A DNA stretch of 22,021 bases. It comes from a virus. The translations under genes were made by a program, and so were the position numbers. Location of the stretch: IMG/VR virus record IMGVR_UViG_3300020472_000192, positions 1 through 22,021 of that record. One strand, 5' to 3'. A model generated the notes under the pieces. That model saw only the letters and a program-made list of their open reading frames with translations. It had not been told where the DNA came from and made no database searches. Below, piece after piece: positions 1-7,600 of the stretch; positions within the stretch are counted from its first letter, which is position 1, and every line of letters starts with the position of its first letter.

Positions 1-834
1 GTTGACGGAGAGGGCTATGGAAGGGGCCGTGTCGAAGAGTTTATCGGAGACCTTAAATCCCTAGAGGCACTCAGTCAAGCACTGGTAGAAGGCTCTGCAG
101 CAGCCGCTAAGGTGGTGTTTACAGTTAGTCCTAGTTCAAGTACTAAACCTGCGACACTAGCTAAAGCTGGTAACGGTGCAATTGTACAAGGAAGACCTGA
201 TGATATCGGTGTAGTCCAGGTTGGTAAGACCGCAGACTTCTCCACAGCTTATAGTATGATTCAACAGTTAGAGAAGAGGTTAGCAGATGCTTTCCTTATT
301 CTTTCTGTAAGACAGTCTGAACGTACAACTGCAGAAGAAGTACGTCTCACTCAAATGGAGTTAGAGCAATCCTTAGGTGGTTTATTCTCCCTCCTTACTG
401 TTGAATTCTTAGTACCTTATCTTGATCGTAAGCTTAACGTATTCCAGAAGACAGGTAAGATTCCACGTATACCTGAAGGTATTGTAAGCCCAACTATTGT
501 AGCTGGTATTAATTCATTAGGACGCGGACAAGACAGAGAAAGTCTAGGCATGTTCCTCACAACCATTGCTCAAACAATGGGACCAGAAGCACTACAACAA
601 TTCATTAATCCAGAAGAAGTCATTAAACGTCTAGCAGCTGCTTCAGGTATTGACGTACTCAATCTTGTAAGAAGTATGCAAGAGCTTCAGCAAGAAGCTA
701 TGCAACAACAACAGATGCAGCAAGAACAAGCACTTCAAATGGAAGGAGCTAAGCAAACTAGCAAGCTGGCTGCAGTTGGTCAAAAGCAAGCACAAGCTGA
801 GATGGAAATGACACAACAACAACCACCACAATAA
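1..834 (+). CDS. Portal (head-tail connector) protein, C-terminal part
   Basis: The frame is open from base 1, so the gene begins outside the window and the 277 residues here are the C-terminal part of a T7 gp8-type portal. The portal forms the dodecameric ring at the capsid vertex through which DNA is packaged and ejected. The stretch GYGRGRVEEFIGDL followed by SLEALSQALVEGSAAAAKV is the conserved portal core segment of T7-like podoviruses. A GTG at 112 lies inside this conserved segment and is not the true start. The last 50 or so residues are rich in Gln, Met and Ala, a low-complexity tail common in this family. It ends two bases before the scaffold start, as expected for the portal-scaffold pair. 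Assignment is by motif and gene order. Confidence 0.93.
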   Translation, partial: VDGEGYGRGRVEEFIGDLKSLEALSQALVEGSAAAAKVVFTVSPSSSTKPATLAKAGNGAIVQGRPDDIGVVQVGKTADFSTAYSMIQQLEKRLADAFLILSVRQSERTTAEEVRLTQMELEQSLGGLFSLLTVEFLVPYLDRKLNVFQKTGKIPRIPEGIVSPTIVAGINSLGRGQDRESLGMFLTTIAQTMGPEALQQFINPEEVIKRLAAASGIDVLNLVRSMQELQQEAMQQQQMQQEQALQMEGAKQTSKLAAVGQKQAQAEMEMTQQQPPQ

Positions 835-836
835 CT

Positions 837-1613
837 ATGGCAGAAACATTAACTTATGATGCCTCACCAGAGGCAGAAGTTCTCAATGCAGACGAACAGG
901 AATCACTAGATATTGGTGAACAGTTACAAACTGAACAAGAAGGATTGTTAGCTGGTAAGTATACTAATGCACAAGAACTAGAGAAGGCTTACATTGAATT
1001 ACAAGGTAAGCTAGGTGAATCTAAATCAGAAGATAAAGAGCCTCCTACTGATGAGGTGGCAGAGATACCTGAGGAAAAGGTAGAAGAAGAAGCACCTGAT
1101 ATTGAATTCCTTGATCGTCTTTGGGAGGAAGCTACAACTGACTCTTATAAAGACGAGACATTACAAGAACTGGGAAACATGTCCACTAGAGATCTTGCTC
1201 GAATGCATCTTCAATATCGTTCCCAAGTTCAACAGAACCAACCTGAACAACTCAGTAATGATCAAGCAACCAGTTTGAAAGAAATGGCTGGAGGTGAAGA
1301 AGGTTATACATCTATGATGGGTTGGGCTAAAGGAGCATTACAAGATCAAGAGATACAAATGTATGACGCAGTGATGGAGAGGGGTGAACCTCTCTCCTGC
1401 TTCTTTGCGGTACAAGCTCTTAAATATCGTTACGACGATGCCTCAGGTACTGATGGTCAAATGCTTACAGGTAAAGCACCATCTAATAGTGGTAATCAAT
1501 TCAAAAGCCAAGCACAAGTTGTTGAAGCTATGAATGATCCTAAGTATGACGATGACCCTGCATATCGCAGGGAAGTAATGGAAAAACTAGAACGCTCAAA
1601 TCTTCAATTCTAA
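837..1613 (+). CDS. Capsid assembly scaffolding protein
   Basis: This is a 258-residue, strongly acidic protein directly after the portal and upstream of the major capsid gene, the position of T7 gp9. Scaffolds of this type direct procapsid assembly and leave before DNA packaging. It has a disordered acidic N-terminal half (many Glu/Asp, residues about 1-90), a YTNAQELEKAYIELQGKLGE helix near residues 42-61, and a charged helical C-terminus containing DPAYRREVMEKLERS, which resembles the capsid-binding ends of other T7-like scaffolds. No Shine-Dalgarno motif is visible, and translation is probably coupled to the portal two bases upstream. It is somewhat shorter than T7 gp9. Confidence 0.88.
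   Translation: MAETLTYDASPEAEVLNADEQESLDIGEQLQTEQEGLLAGKYTNAQELEKAYIELQGKLGESKSEDKEPPTDEVAEIPEEKVEEEAPDIEFLDRLWEEATTDSYKDETLQELGNMSTRDLARMHLQYRSQVQQNQPEQLSNDQATSLKEMAGGEEGYTSMMGWAKGALQDQEIQMYDAVMERGEPLSCFFAVQALKYRYDDASGTDGQMLTGKAPSNSGNQFKSQAQVVEAMNDPKYDDDPAYRREVMEKLERSNLQF
1376..1397 (+). other. Strong hairpin inside the scaffold gene
   Basis: A nine-base-pair stem (1376-1384 with 1389-1397, one G-U pair) closes a four-base loop, TGAA, within the scaffold coding sequence. No T-run follows, so it is not an intrinsic terminator. The stem shares the GGAGAGG/CCTCTCC core with the hairpin at 2612-2646. It could be an RNA processing or pausing site, or chance. No function is claimed. Confidence 0.4.
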
Positions 1614-1616
1614 ATA

Positions 1617-1913
1617 ATGATTCCACTTTTAACACCTTTAATACTCACAGCATCCTGGTACGGCCCAGGCTTTCATGGAAACTTAACAGCCAATGGAACA
1701 CGCTATAACCAACTCTCCTCAACAGCAGCACACAAAACCCTCCCATTTGGAACCCGGCTCAACGTTTGCTATGAAACGTGCGAGACTGTCACTATTACGG
1801 ACCGTGGACCTTTCATTGAAGGTCGGCATCTTGATTTGTCTTATGGTACTGCTGAACGAATTGGCATGGCCAGTGCCGGAGTTGGCGACGTAGAAGTAAC
1901 AAGATTGAACTAG
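1617..1913 (+). CDS. RlpA-like double-psi beta-barrel protein (possible wall hydrolase)
   Basis: This 98-residue protein is almost entirely one RlpA-type domain. ASWYGPGFHG (12-21), STAAHKTLPFGT (35-46), TITDRGPF (59-66) and GRHLDLSYGTAERIG (69-83) are the family's diagnostic blocks. RlpA proteins of Gram-negative bacteria are outer-membrane lytic transglycosylases that cut peptidoglycan lacking stem peptides. His39 and Asp62 match the expected catalytic His and Asp, but the Glu usually found in the NGE motif is Thr28 (NGTRY), so activity is uncertain. The N-terminus is short and hydrophobic with no clear lipobox or full signal peptide, and there is no SPOR domain. It starts three bases after the scaffold stop. 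A cell-wall role in lysis or entry is inferred from the family alone. Confidence 0.82.
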   Translation: MIPLLTPLILTASWYGPGFHGNLTANGTRYNQLSSTAAHKTLPFGTRLNVCYETCETVTITDRGPFIEGRHLDLSYGTAERIGMASAGVGDVEVTRLN

Positions 1914-2047
1914 TGAAACGCTTTACAGAGCCCTGGATAATTGCAATCATGCTGCTACTTGTGGCTGCATTTATTGAGGGCGTTCACGTCACTAAACATG
2001 ACTACTGGGACAACGTCCGTTCATCGGAGCAATGCTCTGACGCATGA
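1913..2047 (+). CDS. Small single-pass membrane protein (44 aa, GTG start)
   Basis: A GTG start overlaps the last base of the RlpA-like stop codon (taGTG). The predicted peptide begins MKRFTEPW, continues with a hydrophobic helix IIAIMLLLVAAFIEGV (about residues 9-24) and ends in a polar tail of about 20 residues. This gives a positively charged N-terminus and one membrane span, the usual look of a type II membrane peptide. The overlap suggests translational coupling to the RlpA-like gene, so the two may act together at the envelope. I recognise no family. A holin-like or regulatory role is possible but unsupported. The alternative frame running across 1941-2141 lacks this coherent structure and looks like a shadow over most of its length. 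Confidence 0.5.
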   Translation: MKRFTEPWIIAIMLLLVAAFIEGVHVTKHDYWDNVRSSEQCSDA

Positions 2048-2090
2048 CGTGCAGGCAGGGAACGGGGCTTGCATCATAGAAGGAAATCCT

Positions 2091-2141
2091 ATGACTGTCA
2101 CTTATACCTATCGTGGCATCAAGTACACGAAGACAAAGTAG
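2091..2141 (+). CDS. 16-residue peptide resembling the start of DUF4278
   Basis: A very short frame begins at ATG 2091, preceded by a purine-rich AGAAGGAAAT at 2078-2087 that could serve as a ribosome binding site. The peptide MTVTYTYRGIKYTKTK resembles the TYRG-x-x-Y opening of small cyanobacterial DUF4278 proteins, which are usually longer. It may be a truncated relative picked up from the host, a real micro-peptide, or coincidence. It shares a frame with upstream sequence open from 1941, but that part overlaps the 44-residue membrane peptide and is not convincing. Confidence 0.3.
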   Translation: MTVTYTYRGIKYTKTK

Positions 2142-2167
2142 CGTACAACTATACAACAAACTAAACA

Positions 2168-2527
2168 ATGAAATCATTTATTGCACTTGGAACACTTGCC
2201 ACCATGGTTGCGACACCTGCAATGGCTGGCCCCTATGTCAACACAGAAATCAACAGTGGTTGGGCAGGCTCAGACTACGGCGGAAGTGTCACAGACCTTC
2301 ATATCGGTTATGAAGGGAATGTAGACCGTCTCGGATACTACCTTCAAGCGGGCCCAGCAATCGTCTCGCCCGATGGAGGGGATGCCAATACCGAGTTTTC
2401 TGGGAAAGCCGGAGGTTCCTTTCAGGCCACTCAGGCTGTGTCCGTTTATGGAGAAATCAGTTTTCTTACAACTGATGCTGATGAGAACAACTACGGAACC
2501 AAAGCTGGTCTTAAGTGGGCCTTCTAG
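2168..2527 (+). CDS. Secreted outer-membrane beta-barrel-like protein
   Basis: This 119-residue protein opens with a clear Sec signal peptide (MKSFIALGTLATMVATPAMA, cleavage predicted after AMA at residue 20). The mature part is about 99 residues of alternating polar and hydrophobic segments rich in Gly, Tyr and aromatic residues, for example HIGYEGNVDRLGYYLQAGP and VSVYGEISFL, and ends in Phe (LKWAF), as outer-membrane barrels do. I recall similar proteins of unknown function in marine cyanophages. Its length would allow only a small barrel or one subunit of an oligomer. Base composition differs from its surroundings: rows 2221-2520 are about 51% G+C by my count, against roughly 37-40% in sampled rows of the internal virion genes, suggesting acquisition. 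No Shine-Dalgarno motif is visible. Confidence 0.72.
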   Translation: MKSFIALGTLATMVATPAMAGPYVNTEINSGWAGSDYGGSVTDLHIGYEGNVDRLGYYLQAGPAIVSPDGGDANTEFSGKAGGSFQATQAVSVYGEISFLTTDADENNYGTKAGLKWAF

Positions 2528-2608
2528 ATGGACCTTCTGTACGTAATGTTCTTAGTATTATTACTAGGATTCGGTATGGAAATGACTTGGTCTACTAAAC
2601 GGAAGTAG
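2528..2608 (+). CDS. 26-residue single-span membrane peptide
   Basis: An ATG follows the stop of the barrel-like gene immediately (TAGATG), giving a 26-residue peptide: MDLLYVMFLVLLLGFGMEM, a hydrophobic helix, then a short basic tail ending STKRK. Its single span with a positive C-terminal end and its zero-base spacing suggest translation by re-initiation and a role at the inner membrane. I recognise no family. Peptides this short also arise by chance, so comparison with related phages would decide whether it is real. Confidence 0.42.
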   Translation: MDLLYVMFLVLLLGFGMEMTWSTKRK

Positions 2609-2611
2609 ATA

Positions 2612-2646
2612 GGAGGAGAGGCACCTCAGAGTAGGACCTCTCCTTC
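2612..2646 (+). promoter_or_regulatory. Hairpin upstream of the major capsid gene
   Basis: AGGAGAGG at 2614-2621 pairs perfectly with CCTCTCCT at 2637-2644, and the stem can extend to 2612/2646 through one G-U pair, enclosing a loop of about 15 bases. No T-run follows, so it is not a standard intrinsic terminator. It lies in the 158-base gap before the capsid gene and may be an mRNA processing or stabilising element. That role is inferred from its place alone. Confidence 0.45.
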
Positions 2647-2672
2647 ATTGGCATTAGCCCTTACGAGGATAC

Positions 2673-2698
2673 CTTTTGCCGTCTAGACGGTGGGAAAG
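2673..2698 (+). promoter_or_regulatory. Second hairpin / 12-bp perfect palindrome before the capsid gene
   Basis: CCGTCTAGACGG (2679-2690) is a perfect 12-base palindrome. Flanking CTTT (2673-2676) can pair with AAAG (2695-2698), giving a longer bulged stem. It could be an RNA stem protecting the 5' end of the capsid mRNA, or a protein-binding site. The rest of the gap (2699-2766) is AT-rich and contains AAATTG/CAATTT (2708-2725), another small inverted repeat. I see no certain promoter. Confidence 0.42.
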
Positions 2699-2766
2699 AC
2701 CACAAACAAATTGATCAAACAATTTCACGTGAGAACATAAACAATACATTTATTTATTAATTAACA

Positions 2767-3939
2767 ATGGCACATCAAAGTACAGTAAACCCGGCACCAC
2801 TTGTATCGCCGGGTGCCTTAAACATGGACGTAAGTTCACCAAGGACTACGGCTGAAGCTAGAGCACTTTACCTTAAGTTGTTCAGTGGAGAAATGTTTAA
2901 AGGGTTCCAGAATAATACGATCGCTCGCGATCTTGTTATGAAGCGTACACTTAAGAACGGCAAATCTTTACAGTTCATCTATACTGGCCGCACCACGGCT
3001 GAGTACCATGTTCCGGGCCAAAGCATCATGGGTAATGATGCCGGAGCACCTCCAGTAGCAGAGAAGACGATCACAATTGATGATCTGCTTATCTCAAGTG
3101 CATTCCTATATGAACTTGATGAGACTCTTGCTCACTACGATCTTCGGTCGGAGATCTCCCGTAAAATCGGGTATGCTTTGGCAGAAAAATATGACCGCTT
3201 GATCTTCCGTGCTATCGCTAAAGGTGCTCGTCAAGCGTCACCAGTAGGAAAAGCTGGCACTCCTAAAACATATGAAGAGCCAGGTGGAACTCAAATTCAA
3301 GTTGGTGCTGCAGATGCAGATGCCTTCGACTCAGGTAAACTTGTAACAGCATTCTATAATGCTGCTGCTGCTCTTGACGAGAAAGGTGTTAGTAATGATG
3401 GGCGCGTAGCCGTCTTGAATCCAAGACAATATTATTCGCTGATCCAAGACGTAGGTACTAACGGTCTAGTTAACCGTGACGTACAAGGTACTTCACTACA
3501 GAGTGGAAACGGAATCATTGAGATTGCAGGCATTAAAATCTACAAGTCAATGAATATCCCATTCTTCGGTAACTACGGTACTAAGTATGGTCTTACTGAT
3601 GGTCCCGCCAATCCAGGTAACACTGGTTCATTTGTAGGTAGCGATACCGAATTTGAAGATGGCGGTGGTGTTACCGGCATGAACAACAACTACGGTGAGC
3701 AGAATGCTTTCGACAAGTCATGTGGCTTGATCTTCCAGAAAGAAGCTGCTGGTGTAGTTGAAGCTATCGGCCCATCAGTACAAGTTACTAGTGGAGACAT
3801 CTCAGTAGTTTATCAAGGTGATGTAATCCTTGGGCGTTTGGCCTGTGGTGCAGACTTCTTGAATCCAGCTGCTGCTGTTGAACTTCATGTAGGTACGGCT
3901 GATGCTGCATTCGGTACTACATATCCTGCTAACGCTTAA
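2767..3939 (+). CDS. Major capsid protein (T7 gp10-like)
   Basis: This 390-residue protein is the HK97-fold shell subunit of T7-like podoviruses. Visible family blocks are an N-terminal stretch leading to LYLKLFSGEMFKGFQ, then GKSLQFIYTGRTTAEYHVPGQ (about 66-86), the TIDDLLISSAFLYELDE segment, the helix ISRKIGYALAEKYDRLIF, and DGRVAVLNPRQYYSL later on. It lies after the scaffold gene and before tail tubular A, as in T7. The start has an AT-rich leader with no Shine-Dalgarno motif, notable for what should be the most abundant phage protein. It is followed at once by an intrinsic terminator. I saw no obvious slippery site that would give a longer minor form like T7 gp10B. Confidence 0.96.
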   Translation: MAHQSTVNPAPLVSPGALNMDVSSPRTTAEARALYLKLFSGEMFKGFQNNTIARDLVMKRTLKNGKSLQFIYTGRTTAEYHVPGQSIMGNDAGAPPVAEKTITIDDLLISSAFLYELDETLAHYDLRSEISRKIGYALAEKYDRLIFRAIAKGARQASPVGKAGTPKTYEEPGGTQIQVGAADADAFDSGKLVTAFYNAAAALDEKGVSNDGRVAVLNPRQYYSLIQDVGTNGLVNRDVQGTSLQSGNGIIEIAGIKIYKSMNIPFFGNYGTKYGLTDGPANPGNTGSFVGSDTEFEDGGGVTGMNNNYGEQNAFDKSCGLIFQKEAAGVVEAIGPSVQVTSGDISVVYQGDVILGRLACGADFLNPAAAVELHVGTADAAFGTTYPANA

Positions 3940-3963
3940 TAATTTAGCATTAGCTTATACACG

Positions 3964-3988
3964 GGGACCTTCGGGTCCCTTTTTTTTT
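3964..3988 (+). terminator. Intrinsic terminator after the major capsid gene
   Basis: A six-base-pair GC-rich stem (GGGACC 3964-3969 with GGTCCC 3974-3979) closes a stable TTCG tetraloop and is followed by nine T residues (3980-3988). This is a textbook rho-independent terminator. T7 has its late terminator in the same place, directly after gene 10. Only 11 bases separate the T-run from the next start codon, so tail genes depend on read-through or on RNA that begins within this stretch. Confidence 0.93.
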
Positions 3989-3999
3989 ATCTATACATT

Positions 4000-4644
4000 A
4001 TGCCTTTTCCTACCACTAACGCTACAGAAGAACTACCTGCTATTAATGAAATCCTGGCGTCTTGTGGTCAGGCTCCTGTCACCACCCTCGATCAAACCAA
4101 CCCGGACGTTGCGATTGTATATAATACACTGCTTACAGTGTCACGAGAAGTACAGGCAGAAGGTTGGACTTTTAATACAGAGTCCGATGTAACAAAACAA
4201 ACAGATGCAAATAAAGAATTCACAATACCGAATAATTATCTACAAGTCGATTTAACTCAAAATGCAGCTAACTATAGTAAGAGTGTAGTTAGACGTAAGA
4301 AACCAGGGGAAACACAATCTAAATTGTATGATAAATATCATCATACATTTGAGATCACTTCTGGGGCAGCTGAAGATATCAGATTAGACATCGTCTATCA
4401 TTTTGATTGGATTGATTTACCTATCCCTATTCAAGATTATATTGTTGCTAAAGCAGCAGCTGTTGTATCTAGTAGAATTGTAGGTGATACTAATCTATAC
4501 CAAATACTTCAACAGAAAGAGATGCAAGCTAGATCAGTGGCTTTAGAATATGAAACCACTCAAGGTGATTACACATTCTTCGGACACCCTACTGGTCAGA
4601 ACTATTACAATAGTTATCAACCTTATCAAGCACTTTATAGATAA
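4000..4644 (+). CDS. Tail tubular protein A (T7 gp11-like)
   Basis: This 214-residue protein matches the gatekeeper (adaptor) ring between portal and nozzle in T7-like tails. The N-terminal block LPAINEILASCGQAPVTTLD, followed by NPDVAIVYNTLLTVSREVQ and then EGWTFNTE, corresponds to the conserved opening of the family. A later segment, PIPIQDYIVAKAAAVVSSRIVGD, is also typical. Its length is close to T7 gp11. The ATG lies 11 bases after the T-run of the terminator with no visible Shine-Dalgarno motif, and the stop codon overlaps the start of tail tubular B by one base (TAATG), which implies coupled translation of the two. Confidence 0.92.
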   Translation: MPFPTTNATEELPAINEILASCGQAPVTTLDQTNPDVAIVYNTLLTVSREVQAEGWTFNTESDVTKQTDANKEFTIPNNYLQVDLTQNAANYSKSVVRRKKPGETQSKLYDKYHHTFEITSGAAEDIRLDIVYHFDWIDLPIPIQDYIVAKAAAVVSSRIVGDTNLYQILQQKEMQARSVALEYETTQGDYTFFGHPTGQNYYNSYQPYQALYR

Positions 4645-7600
4645 TGTCAGCAGTAACCCAAACAATACCTACTTATTTAGGTGGTGTTTCAAAACAGATA
4701 GACAGTAAAAAGAAACCAGGTCAAGTAAGAGAATGTTTAAATGCTTACCCTGATCCTACATTAGGATTGATCAAGAGGCCTGGTACTAAATTTATGAAAA
4801 CACTAGCCACTACATCACTAACAGATGCTAAGTGGTTCTACATACACAGAGATGGTGATGAACAGTATATCGGACGCATTAGTAAAGGGCCTCCACATGG
4901 AACTATAGAAATTTGGAATGCTGCTACAGGCGTTGAATGCTTAGTAAATGATTGGAGCTACACCTTAACAGTAGACCCGGCGCTAAATGGTATAAGTGGG
5001 GCTACAAGAATGAGGAACGTACCTACAACTGCTGGATCAGGTCAAGGTACTACTGGTACAGGTATGACAGTTAATATATATGGAGTGACTGGTGGTACAG
5101 TTGATCTAGTTTATGTATGTTCTCCCGGCACAGGATACGTTGTTAATGATGTTTTAAAAGTTACAGCAGCTGATGCTGGTACTACTGGTGATATAGAGTT
5201 CACTATTACAAATGTAGAAGATCATTATTTAAAGCCATCAGGTACTGCAGTAGATAACCCGAGTATTAATTACGACGTACTAACTGTACAAGACACTACA
5301 ATTATTACTAATAAGACAACACCCATCACTGTTGAAACAGCACCTACATATGTTGGCAATAAGAAAGGTACTGTACGGTTAAATTTTGTCAGGTATGGTT
5401 CAAAATATAACGTAAAGATAAACGGTACTGAAACAGCAGATCTCATCACGGTGATGGAGGATTCTGGCAATGCTACTGAGGTTCTGAATGCCGATGATAT
5501 TATGGCTCAATTAGTTACTAATATCAACGCTCTTAATGTATCTAATTTAACTGTAACGGCTTTACCATCTTCTATTGAATTAGAATGTGATTCGCCTTTC
5601 ACTCTTGAAGTAAATGATGATGCTGGTAGCGTTAATTTAGATTCATTTCAAGAGCAAGTTAATGTACTAACTGATTTACCTAATCAATGCGCTCATGACA
5701 GGTTAGTTAAAATCATTAATACGTCAGAATCAGGTACTGCTTACTGGGCGAAATTTAGAACAGAAGCAGGCAGCGGTGCAGGCCCTGGATTCTGGGAGGA
5801 GACAGTTGATCCTAACGTATCTACTGGTCTTCTAAATATTAGTATGCCTCATGAGTTAACTAGTGACATACCTGATGTATTTGATTATATAGGTATTGAC
5901 TGGAAAGATAGATTAGTAGGAGATGATACAACAAACTCACACCCTTCATTTGTTAATACAGAAGATCCTGTAACTATCCAACAAGCCTTCCTATATAATA
6001 CAAGGTTAGGGTTTTTAACTAAAGATAATGTATCTCTTAGTCAAGCACAGGATTGGTATAACTTTTACTATACTTCAGCGTTAACTAGCCTATCTTCAGA
6101 TCCTATTGATCTTAGTTGTTCGAGTATTAGACCAGCTGTATTACATGGTGTGGTGCCTACTGCACAAGGTTTGATTCTATTTAGTAAGAATCAACAGTTC
6201 ATGATGTTTGCTGGATCTGATGGACCTTTAACACCTTCCTCAGCAATCATCCGTTCTATCTCTAACTATGAGATGGATACAAATATAGATCCTGTAGATA
6301 TTGGAACTAACATCAACTTTGTCAGTAAGACACCTAGTTACTCACGTATCTTTGGTATGCAGACACGAGGGTATGAAGAGAGTCCAATCATTCAAGATAT
6401 CAGTAGACAAGTTTCTCAGTGGATACCAGAAACAATAGATACCTTATTCTCTAGTCCACAGAATTCTCTTACTGGTGTTTTTAGTAGACAATCAGACCGG
6501 CTCTATCTATATAGAGTTTATAATGTTGGTGAAGAACAGTTGATGCAGTCTTGGTTTGAATGGAAATTACCAGGAAAGATACAGTACTGCACAATTGATA
6601 ATGATACTATGTGGTTAATTGTATTGGACGGTACTACTACAATATTACTTAAAGCTAGTATCAGTAAATCTACAGCAGAAGATATTGTCGTTACTAATGA
6701 TGGGCAGCAAGTCAATCCGCATATGGATTTGTTCCACAATGCTAGTTCAGTTAAATGTAGAGAAGTAAAATCTATTACGATAGATAATAGCAATAATATG
6801 GGTTATACAGTACCTCCTACAGTAACAATTGAAGCACCGAGTGACCCCGATGGGGTAACAGCTACAGCTACGACTGTCTGGAATGGTACAAGCGTAACTG
6901 GAATAACTATTACAAATGAAGGTAATGGGTATAGAACAGTACCTGCGGTAACTATTGGTGAACAGTGGTTAACTGCAACTACATATCAAGCACAAGCTCA
7001 GGTATTCAATGGGGACCATGTTTATCAAGCAGGAGTAGGTGCACCTGGAACATCGGGTTCAACACCTCCAACACATACAACCGTCGGCTCTCCTGTCTCA
7101 GACGGTAATATAGAGTGGACATGCATGGGTGAACGAGCTAAAGCTACAGCAGAAATTGACTCTGTGGATCATTCTAGATGTTACTTACCTTACAATGACA
7201 TAACAGATCTCAACCCTGTTATTCTTATTAAGGGTTCTGGTGTTACTGAATCAGGTTTCACCATTAATCCTGACAGGTACGTAGATGGTAATGCTGACAC
7301 ATATTTCTCAATACCTAAGTTAAACTTTGCTAATTCAGCTTCAGATGTTTATGTAGGTTATCAGTATAATTTCGATATAGAGTTACCTAAAACATACTAC
7401 ATTAAAAGGAATGAGGCTGTCGATTATTCAGCTAACTTAACTATTGCACGTATGAAGTTTGCAGTAGGAGCGTCAAGCGGTATATCTTTCAAACTTAAGA
7501 GTAAAGGTTATCAAGGTCAATATTATACAGTCACAGGTACAGCTACTTCAAACACTGATGGATGGCCAATCACTTCTGGTTCGCACCTGAAGTCACAGTT

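Noticed and set aside
1941-2141. A 66-residue + strand frame spanning the region after the RlpA-like gene
   Set aside because: Its first part overlaps the more coherent 44-residue membrane peptide and shows no domain. Only its last 16 residues, with their own start and binding site, look plausible.
3880-3960. A minus-one frameshift giving a longer capsid form, as in T7 gp10B
   Set aside because: No slippery heptamer is visible near the capsid stop, and the terminator follows too closely.
3902-4192. A 96-residue + strand frame crossing the end of the capsid gene and the terminator
   Set aside because: It runs through the terminator hairpin and T-run and into tail tubular A in another frame; the composition is that of a shadow.
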